The notes: generated by a model from the sequence alone, not told the origin. A DNA stretch of 64,000 nucleotides from Rotaria sp. Silwood1 (GCA_905250075.1 CAJNOP010000016.1:2481908-2545907); one strand, 5' to 3'; positions 39,838 to 52,769 are shown, counted from the stretch's first letter. A program made the numbers and translations.

Positions 39838-41385
39838 ATCATTGAGAATTTAATCTACAATAAATATGATAATTGTTCATGAATGGTTACAGTTAATGAA
39901 TCAGGATTTTCTTTAAAATTAATGTAACTAATTAGATCTATTGGTTACGGATGCAGCAGTCTAGACATGCATGCCTAACATAACGATGAAGACGGTAAAC
40001 AAATATTAAAACTATGATGATCTTAGATTGATTTCGAATTTTTCGGTCGAAGGAGATTTATTTTAAAAGAAAACCTGAATTTTATAAAACATGACTTAAC
40101 TACAAGAGTAGTCATCTGCATCACGGTCATGATCACGACCAGAAAAAGAAGGAGATTTATCACGATAGACTTTTCCAACGAGAATAGAAGAATAAGTCTA
40201 GTTGAACATTTGATCGAAGCTAATCTCCTTTTCAAAATGTCGTTTCAAACTTGAAGATAAAATAGTCTCCATCGAAGAAAAATACTGTTAATTGGTCATG
40301 ACCAATGCGCAACATGTATCTCTGCGAAAGATTGTTCTATCTTTGCGTCTTAAACAGCATTTTGAAGAAGAGAGAATTATGAACAAAAAAATTCAACTTG
40401 ACTTATTCTGTTAGTCTCGTTAGAGAAGGCTTTTATGAAAGACTTTTCAAGTTTTTTGGCCACGAGTGCGACCACGATGCAGATCTTTACGTAAGAATTA
40501 AATCTTTCTTGAACGAGAAAACTAAACTTGAGAATTTCAACAAAACTCCTTTAGAATAGAATTCTTGGACTACGAAAACCTTTAGGCTGCTTTTATAAAA
40601 TATAGATGTTTTCTTGAAAGTCTTGTCAATCGAAAAAATCAAAATCAATCCAAGGTCAACATAGTTTCATCATGCGTTCATCGTTTTCACCATTATTCTA
40701 TACGTACCTGTTTAGACCAGTGCACGGGTGAAGCTGAACATCAGACGTACAGCGCTTCATCACCACTGTATCCCTACGGTTGATGTATCGAAAGAAAAAA
40801 CTTTAGAATGAAGCTAAATTCATCATAAACCAATTGTGAGACAGCACTGATATCTGCATTCCTATGAAGATTGAATTATCGCTTTCAATGAAGTCATTAA
40901 CTGTGGTTGTTGAGTTCAGAATCTATTATTCGGTACTACTTTTAATTACATCTTGGAAGATCATTCGAAGACTTCGGCTTTGAATAAATGTGTAAAATTT
41001 GCATTAGCTCCAAAAATATGAGTTAATATCGATGCTTACAACTATCAGAAAAGAAATAAGTCTGAGAATAGAATCATATATTATTCGATTGGAAAATATT
41101 ATTCATTAGTACAGTAAATCAAACCTTTTTTTCATTAGAAAAATCGTTTGGCAAGATCTACCTAATTTCCCTTGAGTGTACATATACTTTTGTCCTCATG
41201 AGTGCCAACTGAGAAATAACTTAATTTTTCAAGTAACTCAGTATACACATTTCTCACTTTAATTAAACTTAACTTTCTTCTGAATGTAAGGTGCTATTTT
41301 GAATAATCAGAATGAAGTTAGATCAGCTGTTTTTTTTTCTTCTATGTTTTATTTTTAACAATAATAACGATAATAAAGTAACAAT
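39838..41385. other. Intergenic between TRMT112 and PAQR3-like genes
   Basis: Contains the foldback at 40020-40640 and otherwise featureless A/T-rich DNA. No coding frame is supported. Confidence 0.5.
40020..40640. repeat. Foldback element with palindromic centre
   Basis: The axis is at 40298/40299 inside the perfect palindrome TTGGTCATGACCAA. Arms pair outward for roughly 280 bp with indels. Matching pairs include TTCAAAATG-CGTTT near the centre, AATAAGTC-AGTTGAA and AACGAGA further out, and ATCTGCATC-GGTC (40112-40138 against 40458-40490). It resembles the 10625 hairpin in design, though the sequences are unrelated. Confidence 0.7.
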
Positions 41386-41816
41386 TTATGATACTTCAGT
41401 TTCTTGTAATAACATTTTTGGAATACCTTTTAAAATTGGAAATTTACGACCAGTTTCAGGACAAATAAGTTCACCTTCTTCAACTTCATATTCAAGCAAA
41501 ATTTTATGCATTTTTCTAAGAAATTCATCATCATGTTGAATTGTTTCTGATAGTGTCTCTGGTAATAATTCCTTCAAACCAAGCTAAAGTTAAAAAAAAT
41601 GCATTATTATAAATTTTATTCTCAATTAGAACTTACATCCGTCACAGCTGTTCGTAAAGCATCATATTCAATACGTTGAAGAATACGAGTAATGAAGTCT
41701 CGATTATAATCTACTGATACATTTTCTATTTTAATAGCATTAATTTTTAATGGAAAACCTTTCGTCACTCCTTTGAGTATATTTGATGTAAGCATATTAT
41801 GTGTAATCAACTTCAT
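41386..41816 (-). CDS. TRMT112: TRM112-like methyltransferase activator subunit
   Basis: Exons (complement) 41637-41816 and 41386-41583, phase-0 intron of 53 bp, 125 aa, the same length as human TRMT112. It is the small zinc-binding/hydrophobic partner that stabilises and activates tRNA, rRNA and protein methyltransferases (TRMT11, ALKBH8, BUD23, N6AMT1, METTL5). Signature MKLITHNMLTS opens the protein. It continues with GFPLKI and FITRILQRIEYDAL, then the Trm112 strand pair EEGELICPETGRKFPI and GIPKMLL. The four-Cys zinc site of yeast is reduced to the single Cys seen here, as in other animals. Start at 41814-41816 is the only sensible Met. Confidence 0.95.
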
Positions 41817-43184
41817 TCTTTCTTTCTTTTTTTTATCTAAAAAAGAATTTTTTTAAATCAACAGTACATTTACCAGAAAAAATGATTAGTTCTGTCATTT
41901 ATATCAGTTGACAACTACCATTACTAACGTATTTTGCTATTGATTTAATTCCAAACGTAAATAACATTAATGAGTGCAAGACTAAATATTGAACAAGGTC
42001 CTGGAGGCTTCCGATGTCAATATTAATCATATAAAGTCAACAAAAGAAACATGTGTATTACATTTTACTCATATTATCAAGTTTATCTAGTAAAGAAATG
42101 TTTTCAACTGATTCATCGCTTTTAAATTCGGACTCAGTACATAAGGTAAACTGTAATAAAAATTACAGTTCACAAGAAGATTTTCTTTCTAAGATATTCA
42201 AGTCTTCTAAAATAAAAAACCTCTAGCATCTTTCGTAGAATATGAATAATTTATACGATTTTGATATTTTGTGAAGAAACAATTCTCTGGAGGTTTTTAC
42301 CTGTCTCACTGAAGTCTACATTACGCACAGAGTCCAAGTTACAAAACAATTGATCAAGTTGAAAACGTTTCATCGTAAGTTTGACAAGTTATGGATTGAA
42401 TAGGATATGTAAAGTCACTAAAACTTCTTTCGAACCTTGATAAACATATCATATAAAACATGTATTTCTAGAAAATAAAATCTTGCAAAGGAACGTTTTC
42501 AACTAATCAATCTCTTTCGCACTAGAAGTCAATAAATTCCAAATTATCAAATATTGCTGGTTTCCAATATGATCATAAGTAATTCTTTTAGATTTTTATA
42601 TATTGGTTTTTCGGATTGATCAAGTGTTCGTCAAAAATTTGCATCTGTCCAGATTATAGTACATATCGAATCGCCTAGAAAACAGTCACTTTTTCTATTT
42701 GAAATATTTTTTTTTTGCAGAAAATATAACTTTTTAAATTCATAAAATAGATACATAGTAATATTTTAATTTGAAAATCTTCAAAATAATATTATTCTAC
42801 TTAAAACTCAGTTTTTTGAAAACGGGACAGATTATTGTTTCATAGGCAACTCCATAAGCTCTATAATCTGAGTAGATCAAAAATGATTTTGGCGAAATGT
42901 CAATTATCATCGCAAGCCGGTTTTCTAGAAAACCCGTATGGTCGATAATTCGATAGTTTTTGGTACAAAAGCAATTACTCCATTGAAAACGTTCCGTTAT
43001 AAGTTTATTAATTTTTACTTAAAAAGAAAACCTCCACAAAACAAAAAGAAGGATAAATTTCTATAAATACATAGTTAATAAGAAGAAACGTTTGAAGATG
43101 AGTTTTCAATGGTGACAATATTCATTCCGAAAAAGAAAATAAACGATAACATAAATGTACAAATGAATATTTCACTCAACTTAT
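41817..43184. other. Intergenic with scrambled short repeats
   Basis: No gene seen. A motif containing AACGTTTTCAA, or its inverse, appears three times (about 42358 minus, 42490 plus, 42985 minus) within matching flanks, suggesting a rearranged foldback at about 42340-43040. Both TRMT112 and the SNARE gene are on the minus strand, so this is the 5' flank of TRMT112. Confidence 0.45.
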
Positions 43185-43608
43185 TTACTTACTTCGGAAT
43201 GAGTTTACAACATAATATAGAAAAAAGAAAGCAAACACAGCTATACCAATAACATAGCACATAAATCGTCGATCACCTTTTCCACTTGACATAACATTCC
43301 CTAAATGACGAGAACTTCCACCAAGAAAGCTACGTGCTGTATCAAAATCGAAACGCTATAATAATAATAATAATAATAATAAAATTTTATCTTGTTTTTA
43401 AATTAGATAAGTTTTACCATTGATTCAAGAAAACGATTGTGTTCTTTTGTTTCATTGTCAATATCAATTGCAATCTTAGAAATAAAAATAAAAGTAATAT
43501 TTTATGTAATTAAAATTTAGTTAAATATTAACTAACATTTTTCAATCGAGAAACTTTAGCAGATAATTGTTCTGTATGCAAATCGTTTTTACTTTCCAAA
43601 GGATTCAT
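43185..43608 (-). CDS. BET1L/GS15-like Golgi Qc-SNARE
   Basis: Exons (complement) 43537-43608, 43418-43474, 43185-43355, all phase 0; 99 aa. It has the BET1/BET1L layout: a short N-terminus, then the SNARE helix (AKVSRLKNIAIDIDNETKEH, then NRFLESMRFDFD), a basic linker (GKGDRRF), and one C-terminal membrane anchor (YVIGIAVFAFFFLYYVV). The VSRLK-IAIDID wording is closer to BET1L, which acts in retrograde endosome-to-Golgi and intra-Golgi fusion, than to BET1. The first frame is open upstream of the Met at 43606-43608 to a possible acceptor, so a further 5' exon is possible. The stop lies within a perfect donor-like GTAAGT, but the length fits the family, so I keep the stop. Confidence 0.85.
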
Positions 43609-43909
43609 TAAGTGAATTAATGAGATAAATCTAAAATATAAAGATTTTCTAAAACTATATACTTCATATCCTTGAAGAACCATCTTGTAAAATGATATTT
43701 TTTTTTCTGCATTCTTTAAAAAGCAAACACAACAATAACAAAAGTAAATACTTGAATTCTATCGAAACATGCAACTCCGTATGAGAATCTTGAATGTTAC
43801 TTTTTTTTAGCAAAGTTAAATACAATTACATTCGTAGCAGAGATTTTTGAAACCATTGAATACATCTACCAAACCATCGAAATAACATTAATTAATAATG
43901 ATCATGAAA

Positions 43910-44320
43910 TTACACACTTTTAACTAAAGCAGCATCTGTATCATTCTTAAAATCAATAAAAGTTATTCCTTTTCATCCAAATGCGATTGGAACATCATGA
44001 TGACCAAAAAAAATTGACGAAAAAGTACTAATACTCGTGTTGTTTCCATTACTAACAAAAAGTGTTATCATTGAAATAATAGTACTAACTAATATTGTTT
44101 GTCCACCAATCACATAGTGGTAATCCATTTGTAATTTGGCTGCAGTTTCTACAATAACATTCGTAATACAATTCATTTCTTCAGAGTTCGTCAATGCTAC
44201 AAAGAAAGTAATTGCATAAATTCTGTTTGTAGAACTTTCTTCATAGGGAAATAATTGATTACTATAATGATTTTGTTGAAATATTCGATCGTCATGATAT
44301 GGAGAAGAACTAATTCTCAA
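43910..44320 (-). pseudogene. Decayed unidentified ORF with in-frame TGA
   Basis: From 44320 the frame runs 115 codons, with codon use like the genuine genes here (T-ending). It includes a hydrophobic segment (GGQTILVSTIISMITLFVS). It meets TGA at 43973-43975 and then continues in the same frame with KGITFIDFKNDTDAALVKSV to TAA at 43910-43912. That continuation looks coding, so the TGA is probably a nonsense mutation. The parent protein is not recognised. No splice partners were found. Confidence 0.4.
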
Positions 44321-44734
44321 TGTATATAAGATAGAGATCTAAAATAATGATTTGACTGATACTCATTCTTATATAAGTAACATTCTTTTAGAACAATAGT
44401 TAGTTTTCGTTTAACCCAATTGCAGATAGACTAGGATTCTGATAGTTTCATATCAGCCTCTCTTAAAGCATCTTTTGTACTAGCTCAGACGTACTTTACT
44501 AGAGCTAAAGCTGATAATTTTCTTTTGTTTTTTATGATAACTGTTATAAATCATTATCTTTAGTCGATACTCAATGTATTGTTCGAAAATTTTTATCTTA
44601 AGGAAAAATTTAATGCATAACCATATGTTGTTCATGAAGGGTACAATTAGACGGTAGTGAAGGTATATGTAGGGTGCCTTTATGTTAGTTCAGTTCTGGC
44701 TGATTGATTGCCGCTAGAGAAGTTGTCTTTTTAG

Positions 44735-45026
44735 TTATTTTGATAAATGTATGACATCTGAATCACATTTAGCTGAAGATATAAATATTAGGTTATCATA
44801 AAAAAACATTATACCTTGCAATTCGTGTAAAGTACTTGCTGAATTTTGTATATCATCAAAAACAAAAAAAAATGCTTGTCCACGTATTTGAACATAATGT
44901 ATAAAAATAATAACAATGAATTATAATGTGATTTTATTTTATTTTTCCATTTAAATTCTCTACATAAAGCCGATGATTAGGTGGAATAAAATTTTCTGTT
45001 GATGTGTTTACTGCTGTACTAAATAT
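44735..45026 (-). pseudogene. Relic of a U1A/U2B''-type (SNF family) first RRM
   Basis: Three collinear fragments in the right order. First, 45026-44934 ends ENFIPPNHRLYVENLNGKIK then TAA, matching the N-terminal RNP2 strand of SNRPA/SNRPB2/snf. Second, 44893-44815 reads VQIRGQAFFFVFDDIQNSAS then TLHELQ, matching RNP1 and helix 2. Third, 44772-44735 reads AKCDSDVIHLSK then TAA, matching the end of RRM1. Between the first two, about 27 conserved residues (helix 1 and strand 2) are replaced by unrelated A/T DNA. The residues before the third piece (strand 4) are also missing. Remnant splice-like sites flank pieces 2 and 3. It is therefore a deletion-ridden gene copy, not a functional snRNP protein. 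Confidence 0.65.
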
Positions 45027-45054
45027 CTATAATAAATATAAAAAGTATCGACAC

Positions 45055-45239
45055 TATCTATATTTAAAATCATATCCAAGACAATACACTATAATCTTTT
45101 GTTTTTTGTTATCAGCATTGGTTCGTATGACATAAATTAAGAATTTTTTAAACGAATATAATCAATGAATACCATTGTCCACGTCTATAAGGCGAGCTTC
45201 ACAAAAAGCATCAAAATGTTTTTGTTGAATATTTGATAT
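45055..45239 (-). pseudogene. Unidentified ORF fragment with one in-frame stop
   Basis: A frame of about 60 codons (QQKHFDAFCEARLIDVDNGI, stop, then FLIYVIRTNADNKKQK and IIVYCLGYDFKY) is interrupted once by TGA near its middle. It sits directly upstream of the U1A-type relic on the same strand. The composition looks coding, but no family could be named. Confidence 0.3.
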
Positions 45240-48200
45240 AAATAATCAGTAAATATTGATGAAGGTAAAACTGACTAATTCATTATTATGGCATTTGAAA
45301 ACATTGTGCCGTTAGTAAACTGATTTGTTTTTGTTTAGTAGTTAATTATTAATCATATTTTTTTAGTCCAAGGTTTTTTATACCGGTTTTTAAATAATTA
45401 AATAATTTCTATGGATTGTTTTTTTAATGAAGCTTGGAATTATTGATTTGGAAAGGGAATACTCAAAGAAACATCCGTTATTTTAATAGTTTCCTTTTGA
45501 TATAGAAATCAATCTAATCTAGATTTTTGTATTAATGAGTTTACCAAATAATGAATGAAACGTAAAAACAATATTCATGGGAAACTTTCGATTGGATAGT
45601 TTATAAAGACTATGAGGTTTATCTATGTGCTAGAGGTCGCATTCTATCGTTTGGATTATAGAGTTTGATATTTTCAATATGAGAAAAGACCAAAACACCA
45701 AAATAAGGATATGAACAACGAAAAAGCTTAGATTGACCATTTGCTAAACAAATGTTTTGTCAACTTCTATCAGCATAATCTTTAACTATTCATTGTGAAT
45801 ATCAAAAGCACAATTGTGATACTATAAGGCGACCGAAAAGTTTCGACTCCTCTCAGTAAATCGATATTATCCATGACAAGCTTACAGGGTGTCTCAAAAA
45901 GACGATGCAAAAAGTTCATTTGAATAGTCCTTAAGTAGTTCAAGCGATTTTTATATTTCTTTAATAATATCATGATATGTATGCTGCAAAGTTTTGTTAA
46001 AGACCAAATTTAAGCTGCCTATCATTATGAAATGAAAATGCAAGTTAAATTCGACCTACAAAGTTTAGGTATATGTTGTACTAGGAATGTTTTTCTAAAA
46101 TCAGTACAATAGTAAATAGACAACAATCTGAAAGAGCTTCGAAAATTACAGAAGAGAAAAATCGACAACGTTCATGATTGTTGTGAAAGTGTGCCACTAT
46201 CGAGTGTTTGAGATGTTATAATAGTCTGTCTCATTCCACAAACGATAGCATGCTTAATAATGACTTAATATCTTTATTATCTGGAAAAAAATACTTCGAA
46301 ATGCATAAATGTAGTCGCAACGAGTTTACAAGATTATTAGTAAAGATGCTGTCGTGCAGCATAAATCAAACAGAAAAACAATTATTTTTATGCGTATATT
46401 TACCAAATATCACTTCTTCAAACACGAAAAAGAGACGAAGCCAATATGATTTGCACATTATTGAGACATAAAGTTCGACATTTTTTAAAGACTTTTGCAT
46501 CGGCTTACTAATTAAAAATTAAATAGCAAATAACTATCATCAAAAATTAGACAACTTTATTTGTTATTCGTCCTACCAGTACTCAATTGGCGTTCGACAT
46601 CAGCTGCAGTTGTTGACATTGAATTAAGTGATCAAGCAAGCTTTTATAAGACAGCGGAAATCTATCGTCACATCTCATACAGTCTCGTACTCATCTCGCT
46701 GTCGAATATCTTGCCATCCTGCGACGATGTAGTCTAACTCGATAGCTTGCGAATTTCTGATATCTCGCAATAATACTTTTTCTCAAATATGACGAATGAA
46801 ATCCTAATTGAAATTCTAAAAGCATTACGAGAATCGGAACGCAGAAATCGATAAAAGTCGTTCCCGCAGAATACTGGAATGTAGTACAATATTATGACCA
46901 TTTCGCTAACCTTGAATGAATATTCTCATTAAACATCTTTGAGAAAAAATTAAAAAGTTTTTTTTTAGATAATAGTTGTATGCCTTTTGATCACCGAACT
47001 TTTTTTTGTATCGAATTTATCTTATTTATTAATTATGATTGGAGTTTTATAACACTTCATATGGGGTTAAAGGCTTTCATATTCAAAATCTTATTTTATG
47101 ATGTTTAATGTTTTCAATTTATTCTTTAAAAGACTGATTGCTCGGATTTATATTTTCGATAGTTTTATTAAAAAACTTCCGGTATCCGTTTCAAAAGCCA
47201 ATAGATAATTTACGGCTAATAGAAAACTTGTGAAATGTCATTCAAAAAGATTTATAAAAATATGAATTTAATTTATTACATGATGTTAAATAAAAGATTT
47301 TAATGTAGAAAAAAATGTGAGAAAATGCTCAACAGTATTCCAAAAAGGTTAAAAGCAATCGTCCGAAAGCAAGGTCAACGCATCACACAACTCATTTATT
47401 CATATACAAAATGTCAATCTATTCGACTTCTGTATCATTTAGATATTTTATTCAAAAAAAAAATTGTTTTAAATTTTTCTCAAAAAATGTAAATTTAGAT
47501 GACAGCTCTAATCTTCCGCTACAAAATAACATATTTCAATCAATTAATCATATATAGGTTTCTCCTAGATATCCTCAATTTATTGAAAGAATTCGAAACG
47601 TGTTGACTATCTTTGATGTATTTGATAAAACAAAAAGTATGATTACATATTATATCTATATGCATCGATTTCATGAGTTGTGCATTAAACTAGTAATCAA
47701 AAAACATCTTTTCAACAGTTGTACATATCGTTATTGAAGAATGTCAGGTGAAATTTCATAATTATTGTTTATAATCTTGTCGGATAACAATAGCAAGAGC
47801 GTATATGTGTAGTTGGCAGATATGACAACGATTGCTTTATGTATGCTGTAGCACATGTGGTTCTCTTATGCATGCTCTTCATTCCCAACACTTTTGCTCC
47901 TCTTTTATCCGATGATATGTCAATGAAGAAAAAAAAAGAGGGAGCGAGGACGTTTTTTTCTTCCTCGTCTATTATTTCCTCTCACATGCATGCATTTTTT
48001 TCTTTCGTAGTGTTCTCTTTCCGAGAATGAGAGACCAATAAAAACGTCACTATCATGACAAAGTTTTCTCGAAGAAAAATATTTTTATTCTGAGTATTAT
48101 GCTTACTTATGTTCATCGTCATAGAGAACGTGAGAAAAAAAAAGGTGAAAGAAAAATGTTTGACATTGATGGAAAAAACCGCAATCATGCTGGGATTGTA

Positions 48201-48750
48201 TGATGAACAGTAAGAAAGATTTATTTAGATGCTTTTTATAACAACTATTATACAAGTAGCAATAATTTTCAATTCTTTTTTTGTTATTTTGTTCAATGTT
48301 ATATACACTTGACAAATATAATAACTCGTCTTATTCATTATTACACACGGTTATTAACGTTATTTCTGTGATGGGTGTTTACGTATGCGTATGTGATGTA
48401 AGTTCTATCATACGGTAAGAGTTATTATTAAATCTAGCTTTGTTAAGCAAAAAATGAAGTCGACCAAAAATCAATCAACTTCTATTTATAGCTTCGTATA
48501 AGAAAGAAACTGATAGATATGAATTTTATAGATTATGGCGATTAGTTAAGTACGTGATATATACCATACATAAATGCCAAATTCTACTAATCAAATGTAT
48601 ATGACAAAAAAAATAGAAAAAGCAAGAATAGTACTAGAGGACTGATTCATTTATTCCCCACTGATGCATTATTTTTGCTCGATATAAGCAATTATAGATG
48701 AAGATTTATTTTATCTTCAGATATAGACTAATACTAATCCATTATTATCA

Positions 48751-51653
48751 ATGTCAGGATTAATATTAAAAGCTGCCAATGAATTTTCAGTTTTTTTTCT
48801 TGGTACATCTCGAAGTGATGATTCAACAGGTGATCGTCTTAGTTATCGATATACATGTGCTATACTTATTGCATTTGCTGTCATTGTATCAAATCGAGAA
48901 TTTACTATGAAACGTATTCAATGTTGGGTAACAGATTTTTTTAATATATAGAAACAATCGAATATAGTTATAAAAATCTTCATTATAGGTTCCAGCATTT
49001 TTTACTGGAAATTATGAAGATTATACAAACAATGTAAGTTTTTTGTGTATTTTAAACTATGTCATTTCAATTTAAATATTAGGTATGTTGGGTTCGTAAT
49101 ACGTATTATCTTGATGATGATAGAGAAATACCAGAAAATACTAATATACGCTATGAATCTTCTATTCGTTATTATCAATGGATACCATTTATACTTTTAT
49201 TTCAAGCATTTTTTTTCTTTGCACCATATGTTTTATGGAGAGCGTTATGTCAACGATCAGGTAGAATTATTAATATTAGAAACCAAATATATTTTCGAGC
49301 TTTTTTCTTTTTAATAAGGAATCGATGTCCGAGATCTTGTTGAAGCTGCGACTAATTATAAAAAATCAGCAAATGAAAAACAACGTGAACAATTAATGAA
49401 ATATATGGTTTCAATTATTGATCAATATGTTGATGATCCACGTCGTCAATCGAATAATCGTGAAACACTCTGGTGGAAAAAATGTTTTTTAGTATTTTCT
49501 CCATCATCTGGTCGTTATATGGGAGATTATTTAAGAAATTTATTTCTGTTTATCAAAATAATCTATGCGATAAATGTTTTTGCACAAGTCTTACTTTTAT
49601 CTTTTCTATTAGGTCAACCATTTTGGTCATTAGGTTTTACAGTTCTTAAGTTTTTATATGAAGGACGAGGTTGGGATTATCAAAGTCGATATTTTCCCAA
49701 AGTGACATTATGGTGAGAAGATTTTAATAAATTCTTCAACAGAAAAATTCATTATTTTTTTTTTTGCTAAGTGATTTTCAAATTCGTGAGGCAAATGCAT
49801 TGCCTATTGCACATACATATACGGTTATGTGTGTTTTACCAGTTAATCTCTTTAATCAGGTTTAAATCATTTGTAAATTTCAATTATATGTGTCGTTTAT
49901 TTTTATCTCATAGCAAATATTTACATTTTTATGGTTTTGGCTTGTGATTGTTATTTTTTTTACAATATATGATTTTTTTATATGGATATATCGATTATTT
50001 TTTCGACGAGAAATTCATTTAATAGGACGTTTAAAAGTCATGAATCGAGAATTAGCACAAAAATGGCCATTTGATGATTCGTGTGCAAATCATATTAATG
50101 AAGAAGAAAATGAACATGTAATGAAAGGTAGAATATATATTAAAAGATAAATGTAAATCGACAATCTCATAAGAGAATATAATCAAAGAAAGATATATAT
50201 TTAACAATTCATTTGTATTCTAAATTGAGACTCGAAATCAATAGTATTACTTTGATACAGACAAGAATATTAAACTTGAGATATTATCATCATTTAAATT
50301 CTTCTGCTTATTTGTACGTAGTTTGTTTTTGCAAAGTACAATACACTTCATTTTTTTTTTGTATTGTACATGCTAAATTTAGTACAACACGTTGCTACAC
50401 AGAATATTTGCATAGACGTGCTGGTATGCGCCATGAGTAGTTGTTTGTTGCTGCTGATAAAAACAAAAACAGTGTATTTTCTCTTTCTTCCAAGAAATGT
50501 TGTAGTAACATCAATGAGAATTTTTTTATATTATATAAGCAAAAGAATTTTCGCAACTAGAAACGCATGATTCAAATGAACCATTTGTTTAATGTCCTTA
50601 GTTGTAGAAAAAAAAACAATCTTGAAGCAATTGATAAATTTAGCATAGACACTATAGTGTTATATGAACAAACTTTTTGAACATGTTCTTAATTCCATAA
50701 CGACAGAATTGTTGCTTGCGACAATCTTATATGAATATTTGTATTCTGGATGAGTTTCTTCGCGAAAAATCTCATATACATCTTCATTGAAAGAATACGA
50801 TAGAATTGATAAAAATTCGTCTCATGATTTTACAAAAAGATCGACAAAATTTACCCAGTAATAGAAGATTATTTCGATTGTCGGTGTTTTGACAACATTA
50901 TAATAAATCTTATCATTCGCTATCGTTTTAATAGACGAAAGAAATCTGATCGATTGATGATATATTCATATTCTAGTTCAAAAGCGTGATGAATCTGTTG
51001 TTACTGGAGATCAAGTTTACGTTTTAAGTGACGGACGAAAAATTCATCATCAATCAAGAATGTTTATTGTACCTCGTATCTATTACAAGAATAATCGAAC
51101 AATATTCCGCTTCTTTAATATGGAATATTTAGAACCTGATGGATATTTTATTTTACGAATTATTAGTACAAATGCTAGGTAACAATTCAATCCAATGAAT
51201 ATTTTGGTTGAGAAGCAAATCTATTTGTTTAATTTTAGTGATTTTGTTGCAACTAGAGTCCTTCATCATTTATATGAATTATGTTGCGAAAAACGATTTC
51301 GTCCTTATGAAGTACGACCAGAAAAACCGGTACCTCGAACAACTCTTTACAAGTATGTAATTATACCTAAAGAAATTCCAGTACCAGAACAATCAGAATT
51401 AGAACAACCAACAATAGCCGTTGATGAAACTCTACGAACAACTAATTCATTTGCTCCACCTCTTTTACCTCGTTCGTCACGAAAGGATGGTCAATCATCA
51501 GAAAAAAAACAAGAAAAATCACGTAATTTATCTCATACTGAGCATGAAACTCAATCATCATCAGATAAAGTTTCATTTTTAGAAGATATCAAAACACAAC
51601 AGCCATTATCAAGACGGTCTCAATCTCGTCCATCACATGACGAAGAACAGTAA
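48751..51653 (+). CDS. Innexin gap-junction protein
   Basis: Exons 48751-48927, 48989-49033, 49083-49260, 49319-49712, 49772-49859, 49914-50127, 50977-51178, 51239-51653; 570 aa. Innexins form invertebrate gap junctions and hemichannels. Four membrane segments are visible: CAILIAFAVIVS; the family-defining YYQWIPFILLFQAFFFFAP; IKIIYAINVFAQVLLLSFLLG around residue 250; and FLWFWLVIVIFFTIYDFF. The paired extracellular cysteines are present (QCW and NNVCW in loop 1; TLCDF and MCVLP in loop 2). The cytoplasmic tail is long, with basic and Ser/Gln-rich low-complexity sequence. Exon 1 ends at the conserved CWVP site. Intron 6 (849 bp) is much longer than the others (about 50-60 bp), but I found no clear foldback in it. 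Poly(A) signal at 51731-51736. Confidence 0.93.
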
Positions 51654-52740
51654 ATTGGAAATATAATGTGATACTTCTTATTTCGCTATATTTCGTGTTT
51701 CTTTTTCATGTATAATAATAGATTTCAGGCAATAAACATAAATTTTTCTCATTCATCAAATAGTGCTTTCATTTTAATTTTGATCAGTAGCATTTTTATG
51801 ATGTGTGCATTCCGTTTTAGATACTTTTTGAAATTTCTGACAATACTTAATGCAAGAGCTATTCTTGACTTATCCTAATCGGTATTGAGAACATTAAAAA
51901 GAAAATTGTGTAAAATATTGTAATTTTTCACTTGTCTCATTTCAATTATTTAATTCTTCATCTAAACGCTACTCATTTCGAGTGGTTTTCCAGCATCAAG
52001 GAGAAAATTCTAACAATATTAGTGTATTTAACGATGCGTTTTTCAACAATGAACTTACTTTTTTTAGGACATTCAGTCTACTATTATAGTGACTATCGTC
52101 TATTCAAAAATATAATGTACATAGTCATTTTTACGATAGTTTGTAAAAGAGAAAATCTAGACAGCTGTAATATTCACGATTGCATAGATGTATGAGTACG
52201 ATGTATTCATCAATGAACACTGGAAGTCTTTACATTTTTGTGTTTTCTTCGTCGTGATTTTTCTAAAAATTTCTTTGCCATTTTCTTCAGTTGCATAGAA
52301 ACTTATATCTATCAAGTAGGAAAAAACCATCCACAAGAAACCCTTAAAAATGACATAAAACTGTTCTTTGCGACTTTGCCGGTTCTGAAATAGCAACCCC
52401 ATGCTCTTAAAAGCTATGAAATCCATATGCTTCACTATCAGTAATCGTAATAAGACACAGCCGAAGAAATGATAAACAAGATTTCTTTTATCTTGTAACA
52501 AACTATCGCATGGAAGATAAACATACTTCCGAACAGATACGAGTGAAATGAACTGAATAGAAAGAAACCACAGACAGAGTAATCGACTAGCACTTTTTAA
52601 AAATAATGAGACAAAGGCACCAAAATGATTTCATGTCGAACAATTGCATTCTATAATTAAGTAGGCAATATTAGTAAGTGTCTGCTTATAACTTATCTGG
52701 ACATGTTCTCATTGAACTTGATTGAAGCTGTTTTACTATT

Positions 52741-52769
52741 GCTTTCTTTCTTTCTTTCTTTCTTTTCTT
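52741..52769. repeat. (CTTT)n microsatellite
   Basis: About six tandem TTTC/CTTT units; a simple repeat with no gene context. Confidence 0.9.

Larger units (their letters stand above)
43609..48750. other. 5.1-kb region of gene relics and repeats
   Basis: Holds the three decayed coding fragments listed separately (43910-44320, 44735-45026, 45055-45239). A possible small repeat with ends GGTGTCTCAAAAAGACGATG (45894) and an inverted, weaker counterpart near 46445-46500 is present. The rest to the innexin start is unassigned A/T-rich DNA with frames such as 46208-46471 that show no domain. Confidence 0.5.

Noticed and set aside
45894..46500. Possible small transposon with GGTGTCTCAAAA ends and an ORF at 46208-46471
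   Set aside because: The inverted counterpart is weak and the ORF shows no transposase motif.
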